Below are positions 55,753 through 64,000 of a DNA stretch of 64,000 bases, piece by piece; position 1 is the stretch's first letter, and each line of letters begins with the position of its first letter. The stretch spans positions 310,001 to 374,000 of the forward strand of contig NZ_JYLM01000001.1 of the NCBI RefSeq assembly GCF_001439815.1, read 5' to 3'. Made by a program: the position numbers and the translations under genes. The notes under the pieces are model-generated. The model did not search any database, was not told the origin of the DNA, and was given only the letters and a program-made list of their open reading frames with translations. The stretch is from Pseudomonas orientalis (GTDB taxonomy: Bacteria; Pseudomonadota; Gammaproteobacteria; Pseudomonadales; Pseudomonadaceae).

Positions 55753-57036
55753 TTAGTTGGTACGGGCTCCCTGATTGATCCAGGTGCCGATCAGATCCCG
55801 TTCCTGCTGGGTCATCTGCGTGATGTTGCCCAGCGGCATAATCTGGCTCGCCACCGCCTGCGCCTGAATGCGCGCAGCCTGTTGCTGGATCTGCTCCGGC
55901 GTGTCGAACATCACGCCAGCCGGTGCGGTGCTGAACAATGGACTGGTGGGTTTGGCCGAGTGGCAGACCGTGCAGCGTTGCTCGATCACGTGGTGCACCT
56001 GCCCGAAGTCGGTGCCGGCCTGGGCCGGTGCCGGTTCAGCGGCGGGTGCCGCAGGCGCTGCGGGTTTCAAACCGCCGCCCAGGGCGGTTTCCGGCAGTGG
56101 CTGGTACTCGATGGCCGCAGGTGCCTTGGCCACTTCCGGTGCCGGCTTGGGCCCGGTCACATACGCCAGGCTGATCATCGCCAGCGCGCCTACCGGCAAG
56201 GTCCATGCATACTTCTGGCTGTTATGCCGGGTGTTGAAGTAGTGCCGCACCAGCACCGCCGCCACGGCGATCCCGGCCAGGATCAGCCAGTTGTACTGGC
56301 TGCCGTAGGTGCTCGGGAAGTGGTTGCTGATCATGATGAACAGCACCGGCAGGGTGAAGTAGTTGTTGTGGCGCGAGCGCAGCAAGCCTTTGGCCGGGAG
56401 TGCCGGGTCGGGCGTGCGGTTCTCGGCGATGGCCGCCACCAGTGCGCGCTGGGCGGGCATGATGATACGGAACACGTTGCCAACCATGATCGTGCCGATC
56501 ACCGCGCCCACGTGCAGGTAGGCGCCACGGCCGCTGAACACCTTGCTGAAGCCGTAGGCCGTCGCGATCAGCAGCACGAACAGAATCAGGCCGAGCAGGG
56601 CAGGGCGCTTGCCCAGGGCCGAGTCGCAGAGAAAGGAATAGATGAACCAGCCGGCGAACAGCGAGACGATGCCCAGCAACACGCCTTCGGTGCCGCTCAA
56701 TGTGCTGCCGGGGGCCAGCAGGTACAGCGTCGGGTTCCAGTAGAACACCACGCACAGCAGCGCGACGCCCGACATCCAGGTGAAATAGGCTTCCCATTTG
56801 AACCAGTGCAGGTTGTCCGGCATGCTCGGTGGGGCCAGTTTGTATTTCTCCAGGTGGTAGATACCGCCACCGTGGATCGCCCACAAGTCACCGGCCAGGC
56901 CGCTTTTGGGGTTGACGCGATTGAGGTTGTTTTCCAGCCAGACGAAATAGAACGAAGCGCCGATCCAGGCGACGCCGGTGATCATGTGAACCCAGCGCAC
57001 GCTCAGGTTCAGCCATTCCAACAGATGTGCTTCCAC
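55753..57036 (-). CDS. puuD: Urate hydroxylase PuuD (membrane, cytochrome c fused)
   Basis: 427 residues. About eight membrane segments come first (SVRWVHMITGVAWIGASFYFVWLENNL onward), the PuuD domain. A Pro/Ala-rich linker at about residues 305-340 leads to a C-terminal cytochrome c domain with haem motif CTVCH at 355-359 and a likely Met ligand at 400 (QIMPLGN). It oxidises urate to 5-hydroxyisourate and passes electrons through haem rather than making peroxide. The neighbours encode all later steps. It lies between allA and the permease. Confidence 0.93.
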   Translation of the reverse strand: MEAHLLEWLNLSVRWVHMITGVAWIGASFYFVWLENNLNRVNPKSGLAGDLWAIHGGGIYHLEKYKLAPPSMPDNLHWFKWEAYFTWMSGVALLCVVFYWNPTLYLLAPGSTLSGTEGVLLGIVSLFAGWFIYSFLCDSALGKRPALLGLILFVLLIATAYGFSKVFSGRGAYLHVGAVIGTIMVGNVFRIIMPAQRALVAAIAENRTPDPALPAKGLLRSRHNNYFTLPVLFIMISNHFPSTYGSQYNWLILAGIAVAAVLVRHYFNTRHNSQKYAWTLPVGALAMISLAYVTGPKPAPEVAKAPAAIEYQPLPETALGGGLKPAAPAAPAAEPAPAQAGTDFGQVHHVIEQRCTVCHSAKPTSPLFSTAPAGVMFDTPEQIQQQAARIQAQAVASQIMPLGNITQMTQQERDLIGTWINQGARTN

Positions 57037-57087
57037 AGTCCTTACCTCTCGCCTGTCACCCTTGTTGTCGGGTGATCAGACCTTCTC

Positions 57088-57591
57088 TTATTGGTGGGGG
57101 GCGAGGATCAACCGCTCATCCTCTTTGAAAAAATGCTCATCGCAGTTATTGCCTGTGCCACTGCGATCAACCACCAGGAAGTCATCCCGCTTTTCGATCG
57201 TCAGCACCGGGTGGTGCCAGACGCCGCGATGGTAATTGATGCCCTGCCTGCCGTTGGTGACGAAGGCGCGGACCAAGCCTGATACAGGTGCATCGCCAAG
57301 GGGCGCGACCACGATCAGAAAGGGGTTGCCGAGCAGCGGAATGAAGGCCTGGCTGCCCAGCGGGTGTCGTTCCAGCATGCACACGGTCAACGGCATGTCC
57401 TGCGCGTCGGCGCGGAAGATGCTGATGATGGCGTGGTCTTCGGGCTGTGCCGTTTCGACCGTCGCCAGTTTGTGAAAGCGCATGGTCGACCCGTTGTTGA
57501 TCATGAAGTGATCGCTGCCATCGGTTTCGATCACGTCTCCGAAAGGGGCGAAGGCTTCTTTGGTCAGGGGTTCGATCATCAGTGTGCGCAT
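57088..57591 (-). CDS. allA: Ureidoglycolate lyase AllA
   Basis: 167 residues, cupin-fold family: IEPLTKEAFAPFGDVIETDG at the start, then CMLERHPLGSQAFIPL and the metal-site region NYHRGVWHHPVLTI. It splits ureidoglycolate into glyoxylate and urea, the last step of this pathway. It follows alc after a REPIN and precedes puuD by 51 bases. Length and motifs are normal. Confidence 0.93.
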   Translation of the reverse strand: MRTLMIEPLTKEAFAPFGDVIETDGSDHFMINNGSTMRFHKLATVETAQPEDHAIISIFRADAQDMPLTVCMLERHPLGSQAFIPLLGNPFLIVVAPLGDAPVSGLVRAFVTNGRQGINYHRGVWHHPVLTIEKRDDFLVVDRSGTGNNCDEHFFKEDERLILAPHQ

Positions 57592-57628
57592 GGCTGTCTT
57601 CTTAATCTTGAGTTGTTATTGGATCTAT

Positions 57629-57727
57629 GTAGGAGCGAGCTTGCTCGCGAAAAACGCAAGGACACCGCGTGTATCCAGGATGGGCGCGTTATCGTTGACG
57701 ATCTTCGCGAGCAAGCTCGCTCCTACA
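57629..57727. repeat. REPIN, family A
   Basis: Complete family A doublet between allA and alc, inside the urate gene series; loop with CGTTATCGTTGACGATC. Confidence 0.95.
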
Positions 57728-57736
57728 GTCTCAGCA

Positions 57737-58732
57737 TTACTTCGATACTTTGCCCAATACTCGCAGGCGACTCACACCGCCATCCGGGAACACGTTCAAG
57801 CGGATATGGGTAATCGGCCCCAGCGCCTTGATCTGCTCGGCGAAGGTGTGTTCGGCGTGCATTTCCAGCTTCTGCGCCGGCAGCAGTTCGCGCCAGAACA
57901 GCGACTGGGTTTCGATCTGGCTGTCGGTGCCGCCCTTGACGAACGCGCCCTGGATCGAGCAAGTGTCCGGGTAGTTGCCCTTGAAGTGCAGAGTGTCGAC
58001 GATGATTTTCTCGATCTCGCCCGGATGGCCCAGGGCGACAATCACCCAGTCATTGCCCGGTGTGCGCCGACGCGCGGTTTCCCAGCCGTCGCCCATGTTG
58101 ATGCCACGGCCCGGGTTGAGGATGTTGCTCATGCGCCCGAAGTGTTCATCGGAGCAGGCCAGCGCGCGACCGCCATTGAGCGCGGCGGCCAGGTCGACCT
58201 GTTCGTTGTCGCCCACCGCGGACCAGTCGCGGAACGGCACGCCGTACACGCGCAGACGGGCCACGCCGCCATCCGGGTAGATGTTGAAGCGCAGGTGGCT
58301 GAACGCCTGCGCGTTGTTGATCTCATGGTAGTGGTGGCTGTTGCCCTGCAGCTCGACGGCCGACAGCACTTCCACCCATTGAGTGTGCTCGTCAGGCTCG
58401 CCCGAGGCCAGGAAACAGGCTTCCAGGGACGCCGACGGCGGGAAGTTGCCGGTGAAGAATGAAGTGTCGATGTCCACGCCCTTGATCGAACCCGGTACGC
58501 CCAGGCGGATCACCGCGCTGTCGTAGCCTTCGAAGCGCTTGCGACGTGACTCCCAGCCGTCCATCCACTTGCCGTTGTCATCGAAAACGCCCTCCTTCCA
58601 CACGGCCGGGGTCGGCTGGAACAGCCGGTTGGCGTCGGCGAACCAGTCATCGGTCACCGAGATGATTTTGGTGCCCAGGCGGGCGTCGGCCAGGTTGACG
58701 AACTTTTCGAAAGGTACGGCGTAAGCATTCAT
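57737..58732 (-). CDS. alc: Allantoicase
   Basis: 331 residues made of two homologous jelly-roll halves. Each half has the repeated core: [21 protein letters not shown] and [41 protein letters not shown] and [20 protein letters not shown]. It hydrolyses allantoate to ureidoglycolate and urea. The ATG at 58732 ([13 protein letters not shown]) is the family start; longer in-frame readings upstream run into the uraD gene region. It is preceded 41 bases upstream by uraD. Confidence 0.96.
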   Translation of the reverse strand: MNAYAVPFEKFVNLADARLGTKIISVTDDWFADANRLFQPTPAVWKEGVFDDNGKWMDGWESRRKRFEGYDSAVIRLGVPGSIKGVDIDTSFFTGNFPPSASLEACFLASGEPDEHTQWVEVLSAVELQGNSHHYHEINNAQAFSHLRFNIYPDGGVARLRVYGVPFRDWSAVGDNEQVDLAAALNGGRALACSDEHFGRMSNILNPGRGINMGDGWETARRRTPGNDWVIVALGHPGEIEKIIVDTLHFKGNYPDTCSIQGAFVKGGTDSQIETQSLFWRELLPAQKLEMHAEHTFAEQIKALGPITHIRLNVFPDGGVSRLRVLGKVSK

Positions 58733-58773
58733 TCTTCTTGTCTGCCTTGGATAGAGTGGCTGGGAATGGTCGT

Positions 58774-59289
58774 TTAGAGGGTCAGTAAGCGGAACAACGC
58801 GATCTTGTTGATCTCGTCCAGCGCGCACTTGAACTCGGCGTCTGCAGAGTTGTGGATGCGCGTTTCGAACGCGGCGAGGATCTGATGCCGGTTGCTGCCT
58901 TTTACCGCCATGATGAAGGGAAACTTGAACTTGGCCTTGTAGGCCTCGTTCAGCTCGGTGAAGCGCGAGAACTCTTCGGCCGTGCATTGGTGAATCCCCG
59001 CGCCAGCTTGCTCATCAGTGCTGGCTTGGGTCAGTTGGCCCTGGACGGCGGCTTTGCCTGCCAGGTCCGGGTGAGCATTGATCAGCGCCAGTTGCGAGGC
59101 ATGATCAGCACTCAACAGGATATCGCTCATGCGCTGGTGCAGCGTTTCGATCTGGTCGATCGACGTGTCCTGGCCCAGCTCAAAGGCCTTTTCGGCTACC
59201 CATGGCGAGTGTTCGTAGATATCGGCGAAGGCGGCGACGAATTCATCGCGGCTCAGGCTCGACGGTTTCAGGGTCTGGAATGCAGTCAT
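58774..59289 (-). CDS. uraD: OHCU decarboxylase UraD
   Basis: 171 residues, all helical. It contains [20 protein letters not shown], the catalytic-His region [12 protein letters not shown] and [25 protein letters not shown]. It decarboxylates 2-oxo-4-hydroxy-4-carboxy-5-ureidoimidazoline to S-allantoin. The ATG at 59289 overlaps the puuE stop by four bases, so the two are translationally coupled. Confidence 0.95.
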   Translation of the reverse strand: MTAFQTLKPSSLSRDEFVAAFADIYEHSPWVAEKAFELGQDTSIDQIETLHQRMSDILLSADHASQLALINAHPDLAGKAAVQGQLTQASTDEQAGAGIHQCTAEEFSRFTELNEAYKAKFKFPFIMAVKGSNRHQILAAFETRIHNSADAEFKCALDEINKIALFRLLTL

Positions 59290-60212
59290 TTCGCGGTTCC
59301 CGTGTACGGGTGGGTTTCGTGCCAGTGACGGGCAATGTCGACGCGGCGGGTGAACCACACCTGTTCATGGCTTTTGGCGTATTCGATAAAACGCTTGAGC
59401 GAAGCCAGGCGCGCCGGACGGCCGATCAGGCGGCAGTGCAGGCCGATGGACAGCATCTTCGGCGCTTCGGCCCCTTCGGCGTACAGCACGTCGAAGGCAT
59501 CCTTGAGGTACTCGAAAAAGTCATCGCCCTTGTTGAAGCCCTGCACCTGGGTGAAGCGCATGTCGTTGGTGTCCAGGGTGTAGGGGATCACCAGGTGCGG
59601 CTTGCCGGTCGGGTTGTTGGGTTCCCAGTAGGGCAGGTCGTCGTCGTAGGTGTCGCAGTCGTACAGGAAACCGCCTTCTTCCATTACCAGGCGCCGGGTG
59701 TTGGGGCCGGTGCGGCCGGTGTACCAGCCCAGCGGGCGCTCGCCGGTCAGTTCGGTGAGGATGCGGATCGCTTCGAGCATATGCTCGCGCTCCTGGGCCT
59801 CGTCCATGTACTGGTAGTCGATCCAGCGGTAGCCGTGGCTGCAGATCTCGTGGCCTGCGGCGACCATGGCGCGGATCACATCCGGATGGCGCTGGGCGGC
59901 CATGGCCACGGCAAAGATGGTCAGCGGGATGTCGAACTCTTTAAACAATTTGAGGATGCGCCACACACCGGCACGGCTGCCGTATTCGTACAGCGACTCC
60001 ATGCTCATGTTGCGCGCGCCCTGCAGTGGCTGGGCCGAGACCATTTCCGAGAGAAAGGCTTCGGATTCCTTGTCACCATGCAATACGTTCCGCTCACCGC
60101 CTTCTTCGTAATTGAGTACGAACGACAGCGCGATGCGTGCCTTGCCCGGCCAGTGGGGGTGAGGAGGGTTACTGCCGTAACCGATCAGGTCGCGTGGGTA
60201 GTCAGCGCTCAC
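59286..60212 (-). CDS. puuE: Allantoinase PuuE
   Basis: 308 residues, a polysaccharide-deacetylase-like (NodB fold) allantoinase. Motifs: YPRDLIGYGSNPPHPHWPGKARIALSFVLNYEEG, AGHEICSHGYRWIDYQ, GWYTGRTGPNTRRLV and LSIGLHCRLIGRPAR. It opens the allantoin ring to allantoate, upstream of Alc. I chose the GTG at 60212 because AAGGAAG lies about seven bases before it and the family begins near here; longer in-frame starts extend into the intergenic region. It is the first gene of the minus-strand urate series. Confidence 0.94.
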   Translation of the reverse strand: MSADYPRDLIGYGSNPPHPHWPGKARIALSFVLNYEEGGERNVLHGDKESEAFLSEMVSAQPLQGARNMSMESLYEYGSRAGVWRILKLFKEFDIPLTIFAVAMAAQRHPDVIRAMVAAGHEICSHGYRWIDYQYMDEAQEREHMLEAIRILTELTGERPLGWYTGRTGPNTRRLVMEEGGFLYDCDTYDDDLPYWEPNNPTGKPHLVIPYTLDTNDMRFTQVQGFNKGDDFFEYLKDAFDVLYAEGAEAPKMLSIGLHCRLIGRPARLASLKRFIEYAKSHEQVWFTRRVDIARHWHETHPYTGTAK

Positions 60213-60295
60213 TGCAGTCTTCCTTCTTGTTCGTGGTAGCAAATGTGTGGCGGCCGGGCAGTGGAAAGACTGGGGGGCGTCACAGCGATGAGTGA

Positions 60296-60305
60296 TTGTA
60301 TACAA
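60296..60305. promoter_or_regulatory. TTGTATACAA palindrome near puuE
   Basis: A perfect 10-bp palindrome 84 bases before the puuE start. The form is typical of GntR/FadR-type operators. A near copy lies at 60542-60551 on the uraH side. Confidence 0.6.
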
Positions 60306-60383
60306 CTTATCGCGAACTTTGTAAGCCTGCATTTCTGCATTTTTTCTGAACGGACTCCACGCCTTGCCTTGCAAGAAACCTGC

Positions 60384-60395
60384 CTGACTGGTCAG
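60384..60395. promoter_or_regulatory. CTGACTGGTCAG dyad upstream of puuE
   Basis: CTGAC and GTCAG arms around TG. The same element with one change precedes the tsx-like gene at 54085-54096, in the same orientation relative to its gene. Confidence 0.5.
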
Positions 60396-60414
60396 CTAAA
60401 GGCGAAAAACCCCA

Positions 60415-60517
60415 CTGTAGGAGCGAGCTTGCTCGCGAAAAACCTGAGCGCGCCACTTTTCATTCTGAAAGCCCGCGTTATCGTTGGCGTTTTCCGCGAG
60501 CAAGCTCGCTCCTACAG
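60415..60517. repeat. REPIN, family A
   Basis: Complete family A doublet in the puuE-uraH intergenic region; the right arm has CCGCGAGC in place of TCGCGAGC. Confidence 0.95.
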
Positions 60518-60541
60518 GGGATTGGAAGGCTGTGGAATTTA

Positions 60542-60551
60542 TTGTGTACAA
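60542..60551. promoter_or_regulatory. TTGTGTACAA near-palindrome upstream of uraH
   Basis: It differs from TTGTATACAA (60296-60305) by one base and is flanked symmetrically as ATTGTGTACAAT. It lies 99 bases before the uraH ATG. Confidence 0.55.
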
Positions 60552-60650
60552 TTTTTTTAAAAAGTGTCTTAATCAGCCATCGCCGGCTTTTTCGCTGCCC
60601 TGAAAGAGTGCGGGTTGTTTCTTTACTGACTTCGGGAGGCGCATGACGCC

Positions 60651-61004
60651 ATGGGACGTTTGACCACACACGTTTTGGACGCCGCGCACGGCTGCCCCGG
60701 CGCCGCAATCAACGTTGAGCTGTACCGCGTCGAAGGCGCCCGGCTTGAACGGGTCGCCACCGCCACGACCAACAGCGACGGCCGCTGCGATGCGCCGCTG
60801 TTGCAAGGCGACGACTACCGCAGCGGTGTCTACCAGCTGCAATTCAACGCCGGTGATTATTACCGCGCCCGTGGCGTGCAGTTGCCCGAACCGGCTTTTC
60901 TGGATGTAGTGGTATTACGCTTCGGCATCAGCGCCGAGCAAGCGCATTACCATGTGCCCCTGTTGATTTCGCCTTACAGCTACTCCACGTATCGCGGTAG
61001 CTGA
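60651..61004 (+). CDS. uraH: 5-hydroxyisourate hydrolase UraH
   Basis: 117 residues, a transthyretin-related protein. The catalytic residues fall in LTTHVLDAAHGCPG (His and the THVLD motif), an Arg in the SDGRCDAPLL loop, and the diagnostic C-terminal YRGS. It hydrolyses 5-hydroxyisourate, the PuuD product, to OHCU for UraD. It is encoded divergently from the other urate genes. GGAGG ends 11 bases before the ATG at 60651, a little far; an ATG at 60643 in another frame gives only six codons. Confidence 0.96.
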   Translation: MGRLTTHVLDAAHGCPGAAINVELYRVEGARLERVATATTNSDGRCDAPLLQGDDYRSGVYQLQFNAGDYYRARGVQLPEPAFLDVVVLRFGISAEQAHYHVPLLISPYSYSTYRGS

Positions 61005-61047
61005 GCGTCACCTCGCTTCACACCCCCAAATGCTCTTCGTTGGTTTC

Positions 61048-61073
61048 GCCCGCGCACACTGCGGGCTTTTTTT
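61048..61073 (+). terminator. Rho-independent terminator after uraH
   Basis: GCCCGC and GCGGGC pair around a GCACACT loop, followed by seven T. Confidence 0.9.
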
Positions 61074-61137
61074 CGACCGTCAACTATGTAACTCCGGCGG
61101 CTCACTCCAACTGCCTAGTCTTTTTTTTTCAGAAAAA

Positions 61138-64000
61138 ATGGACGTAGACATGGGACCCGAACCCTTTCTGCTCGACCGCCTCAACACGACCGTCACATCC
61201 GGTCGCCAGCTCAACGAGCTCTACCTTGCCCATGCACGCTGCGCGGACCGGGCGCATGTACTGCAACGGATGCAAGTCCGCGCGCCACGTATCAGTCGTC
61301 TGATTCGCCAGACCTTGCGCGACACCTTTCAAATGGACCCCGACTCCTTGTTGCTCAATGTGCCCTTGGCCCCTGACGAGATGCCCTGGCGTCTTAGCTT
61401 GACCGACACGGTGATGCGCTTGCTGGCTGAGCGCGCCTGTGTCCGTGAGGGCAAGCTGAGTCAGCGAGCGTGTCAGTCCCGGCAACTGGCCGACGCGGCC
61501 TTGAGCCGGGTGCTGAAAGTGGATCTGTTGGCGCGCATCGAGTCTGCGGCACCGGCCTTCTGGCAAGTGCTGGCTGAGGATCGATTAGCGACGCGCGAGG
61601 CGTACTGGTGTGAGCTGTACCACGAGTTGGTCGGCGACCAGGCGCTGCTGGCCCACGGACTCAACCAGTTAACCGAGGAAGGATTAGCCATGGTCATGAC
61701 GGTGGTCGAGGCGCCCACCGCCGAGCAACGTACACGGGCAGGCGGCCTGCGTGCCGACCTGCGGGTGGCGCAAGTGGTATGCCCAGGCAAGTCCGGCGCC
61801 ACTGTTCCCTTCTGTGGCGCGCTGCATCTCTACTACGAAGCGGACCCTGCTCACACCCGACAGGTGCTGTTCCTGCCGGGTCTTGCGCCACCGTTTTATG
61901 AGTTCGAAACGCACCAGGCCTGGCAGAGTCGCTTCCCTGAGCTGGTGACGGCACAGGCACACTCGTTGTGGCCGTTGCTGGCGCTGCGCAGGCGCCATGA
62001 GTTACCCGATGTCACCGCATCCTCCGCGCTGCCCATGGTGGCAGGGCAGTTGGGTCCGCGGGTCGATAGCCATGCGTTCGAGAACAGCGCCAGGGCGCTT
62101 TTGCATGTGCAGTGGGACAACGAGATGGCAACGTTGCTGGATATCAATATTGCTTACCTGTTTGCTGGCGATGCGATCAAAGGCGCCTACATGCAACCGG
62201 TCGAGCGTCTATTGCAGGTGGAACAGGGGCGCAAGCTGTTGTGCATGCCGGCTGGCTGGAATTCGACCCTGGCACACCTGCTGAGCCGCGACCAGCACGA
62301 GCGGCATGTGCAAATCAGCTTCGCCAGCCTGTCCCACAGCCTGCCATTGCGTCTGCGCGAGCAGAAACAGCAGCAGTATGAACAGGCGCTGACAGGTTTG
62401 CTTGATGATGATAAGCCGAGTGAGGAAACGGTCGACTTCAAGGCTTTCACTGCCTTGCACCAGCAGTGGCTGGAGCAGCGTCAACACTGCTCGACCTTGC
62501 TCGAAGGCCATGAACATCGATTGGATGACGAGTCATTCTGGGTGGGGCCTGCCAGCGGTGAGCCCAGCCGCCGGGAGCGCTTGCTGGCGGCGCGTGGCGC
62601 GGCCTTGATCAACGAGGCGCAGTTGATGCATCGGCTCAAGTTCATTGACGAACACTTGCTGGCGCGGGTCAGGGCGGTGGTCGAGAAACCGTCGCAAATG
62701 CGTGGCCTCGGTGCCGGTAGAGTGCTTTCTGTGACGCTGGGAGGGGGCACGCAGCCAGCTTTCCGATTGCTTGGCGTGTTCGTGGTGGCGGGCGCCTCGG
62801 ACCAGGCTCATCAGGCGACGTTGTTGTACATGCCGGGGCTGGAAGGCGGGCTGCAGCGCTTCAAATCCCTGCCGGCGCTGACGCAGCGCTTGCAGGCCAG
62901 TTTCATGGCGCGCGAGCCGAGCCCGCTGTGGCAGGGCGTCGGACGTGCCGAGCGCAATGCAGCGCGCAGTTGGGTCCGGTGCCTGCCACCCAACGAGGCC
63001 GTCACGGTGTGCTTTGCGGACATCGATGGCGACGTGCTGTTGGTCGGCCTCAAGGAACAGGTAAAGGGTTTCGCTGACGCACGCCAGAAAATCATCGCGG
63101 GCGAACGGGTGTTTACCGAGGTCAGCGATGCCGCGCTGGCAACGACCCTGCTGGCGGCCGAGGTTGCCCAAAGCCTGCAGGTACCGGGCCACGATGTCAG
63201 GGAGGTGGCCCTGAACAACCTGCAGATGGTCATGACGGGGGCCTCGTTGGCAACCGCAATGCCGGCCTGGTACGCCCAGGCGCCGGTGTCCATCAGCAGG
63301 CGGCACGCGCGGTTGGTCAATCGCCAGCACCGCAGTGCGCTGAACCTGCAGCGTCAACTGGTGGATGCGCTGGGGAGTGTGGAGAACTTCGCCCGCCCCC
63401 TGTTGATTCGGCAGTTGACCCTGGATGGGCTCTACCCTGAGCTGGATATCGATCAGCCGCTGTTCGATATCCCCGATGATGTGAGCAAAGTCTGGGCCGG
63501 CCATCCGGAGCGTCCTCCCGGTGAGGCAGGAGCGAAAACCGTGGTCAGCAAAGAACGCACCACCTACAGCTTTTTGCAGCTGGCGCTGAACAACCTCGAC
63601 CCCGAAGCGCCCTGGACCGCCTGGCGCCTGAAACGCATGCGGTACGTGATCCCTTCATGGAAGGAGCGCTTGAGCGTGGATTATTTGATCAAGACCATCG
63701 CCGCCTTGGATATCGGTGACCAGTACGATCGAAAAATCCTCAGTGTTTGCTACGGTGAAGGCGATATCGCGGATGCCGCTACGCACTCGCCGCTGCGCCA
63801 TGAACTGTTGCGCAGGCCGGTACGGCGTCAGACGAAAATAGACCTGATCAGTGCCCGACAGCTCAAGCTGAGCGAGCAAGGGCTAAAGCTGTTCAGTCGC
63901 GCAATAGCCCTGCAACACGGCGCATCCTCGTCACTGCGCCTGTGTTTCCTCAGGCTTGAGGCGGTGACGGTGCCCTGGGCGCGTCATATTGCCGGGATGA
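61138..64000 (+). CDS. Large dermonecrotic-toxin-like protein (DUF6543 type), 5' part
   Basis: An open frame runs 954 codons from ATG 61138 (or 61150) to the window edge without a stop. No signal peptide is seen. The style matches the very large Pseudomonas proteins annotated as dermonecrotic toxin domain or DUF6543. Paired helical modules recur: a first segment with LYHELVGDQALLAHGLNQLTEEGLAMV and FLPGLAPPFYEFETHQAWQSRF, a second with LLYMPGLEGGLQRFKSLPALTQRL, then LALNNLDPEAPWTAWRLKRMRYVIPSWKERLSVDYLIKTIAALDIG. The C-terminal effector part is outside the window. Function is unproven; a host- or rival-directed toxin is the usual suggestion. The start lacks a clear ribosome site and follows a run of nine T. 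Confidence 0.7.
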   Translation, partial: MDVDMGPEPFLLDRLNTTVTSGRQLNELYLAHARCADRAHVLQRMQVRAPRISRLIRQTLRDTFQMDPDSLLLNVPLAPDEMPWRLSLTDTVMRLLAERACVREGKLSQRACQSRQLADAALSRVLKVDLLARIESAAPAFWQVLAEDRLATREAYWCELYHELVGDQALLAHGLNQLTEEGLAMVMTVVEAPTAEQRTRAGGLRADLRVAQVVCPGKSGATVPFCGALHLYYEADPAHTRQVLFLPGLAPPFYEFETHQAWQSRFPELVTAQAHSLWPLLALRRRHELPDVTASSALPMVAGQLGPRVDSHAFENSARALLHVQWDNEMATLLDINIAYLFAGDAIKGAYMQPVERLLQVEQGRKLLCMPAGWNSTLAHLLSRDQHERHVQISFASLSHSLPLRLREQKQQQYEQALTGLLDDDKPSEETVDFKAFTALHQQWLEQRQHCSTLLEGHEHRLDDESFWVGPASGEPSRRERLLAARGAALINEAQLMHRLKFIDEHLLARVRAVVEKPSQMRGLGAGRVLSVTLGGGTQPAFRLLGVFVVAGASDQAHQATLLYMPGLEGGLQRFKSLPALTQRLQASFMAREPSPLWQGVGRAERNAARSWVRCLPPNEAVTVCFADIDGDVLLVGLKEQVKGFADARQKIIAGERVFTEVSDAALATTLLAAEVAQSLQVPGHDVREVALNNLQMVMTGASLATAMPAWYAQAPVSISRRHARLVNRQHRSALNLQRQLVDALGSVENFARPLLIRQLTLDGLYPELDIDQPLFDIPDDVSKVWAGHPERPPGEAGAKTVVSKERTTYSFLQLALNNLDPEAPWTAWRLKRMRYVIPSWKERLSVDYLIKTIAALDIGDQYDRKILSVCYGEGDIADAATHSPLRHELLRRPVRRQTKIDLISARQLKLSEQGLKLFSRAIALQHGASSSLRLCFLRLEAVTVPWARHIAGM

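Larger units (their letters stand above)
60213..60650. other. puuE-uraH divergent control region
   Basis: No gene is seen in these 438 bases. It contains TTGTATACAA (60296-60305), CTGACTGGTCAG (60384-60395), a family A REPIN (60415-60517) and TTGTGTACAA (60542-60551), so both promoters probably lie here. Confidence 0.75.

Noticed and set aside
60643..60663. Six-codon upstream frame overlapping the uraH start
   Set aside because: Its ATG is only three bases from GGAGG, too close for efficient initiation; probably chance.

Overview
The window is chromosomal DNA of a Pseudomonas, most probably of the P. fluorescens group. The evidence is the pyoverdine genes pvdS-pvdG-pvdL and pvdH-mbtH, a cheA-cheB-motC-motD-parC-parP-cheW order that I know from Pseudomonas, high G+C with GC-rich third positions, and two abundant families of paired REP sequences (REPINs) between genes. 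No tRNA, rRNA, insertion sequence, prophage or CRISPR array was seen. Both edges cut genes: the end of cheA on the left and a large toxin-like gene on the right.

Layout. 1-5812: tail of the flagellar/chemotaxis operon, ending in a DUF2802 membrane protein. 6126-8641: a YegS-like lipid kinase that overlaps, tail to tail, a NarL-type response regulator and its histidine kinase. 8882-10826: a degenerate HPt-like protein and cheV, the latter behind a clear sigma-28 promoter. 10867-14468: MOSC protein, ppnP, a DnaQ-like exonuclease, a TetR regulator with a large dyad operator, and a periplasmic solute-binding-like protein. 14676-29243: the pyoverdine sigma factor PvdS (Fur-box promoter), thioesterase PvdG (PvdS-type promoter) and the 4303-residue NRPS PvdL. 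29395-35394: two long paralogous genes of unknown function with lower G+C and a shared promoter-proximal dyad; this is the most novel part. 35458-40943: dsbD-dsbE-like-dsbG operon, divergent from a two-component system resembling DsbRS. 41067-43771: AmpDh3-like amidase, then pvdH and an MbtH-like gene behind a perfect PvdS-type promoter. 43879-53093: MscS channel, a 58-residue membrane protein, apeB, rluA, minE-minD-minC, htrB/lpxL and a patatin-like phospholipase. 53218-61004: Tsx-like porin, a nucleobase (probably urate) permease and a complete urate-to-glyoxylate pathway (puuD, uraH, uraD, puuE, alc, allA). 61138-64000: start of a dermonecrotic-toxin-like giant gene.

How the parts work together. 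Iron starvation would relieve Fur at pvdS; PvdS then reads the pvdG-pvdL and pvdH-mbtH promoters. PvdH makes the diaminobutyrate used by the last PvdL module, and MbtH proteins assist adenylation domains. The dsb operon and its two-component system share one intergenic region carrying an 11-bp-spaced direct repeat. The urate genes form one minus-strand series plus a divergent uraH. Sequence motifs shared by the puuE and tsx upstream regions suggest that outer-membrane uptake, inner-membrane uptake and degradation are controlled together.
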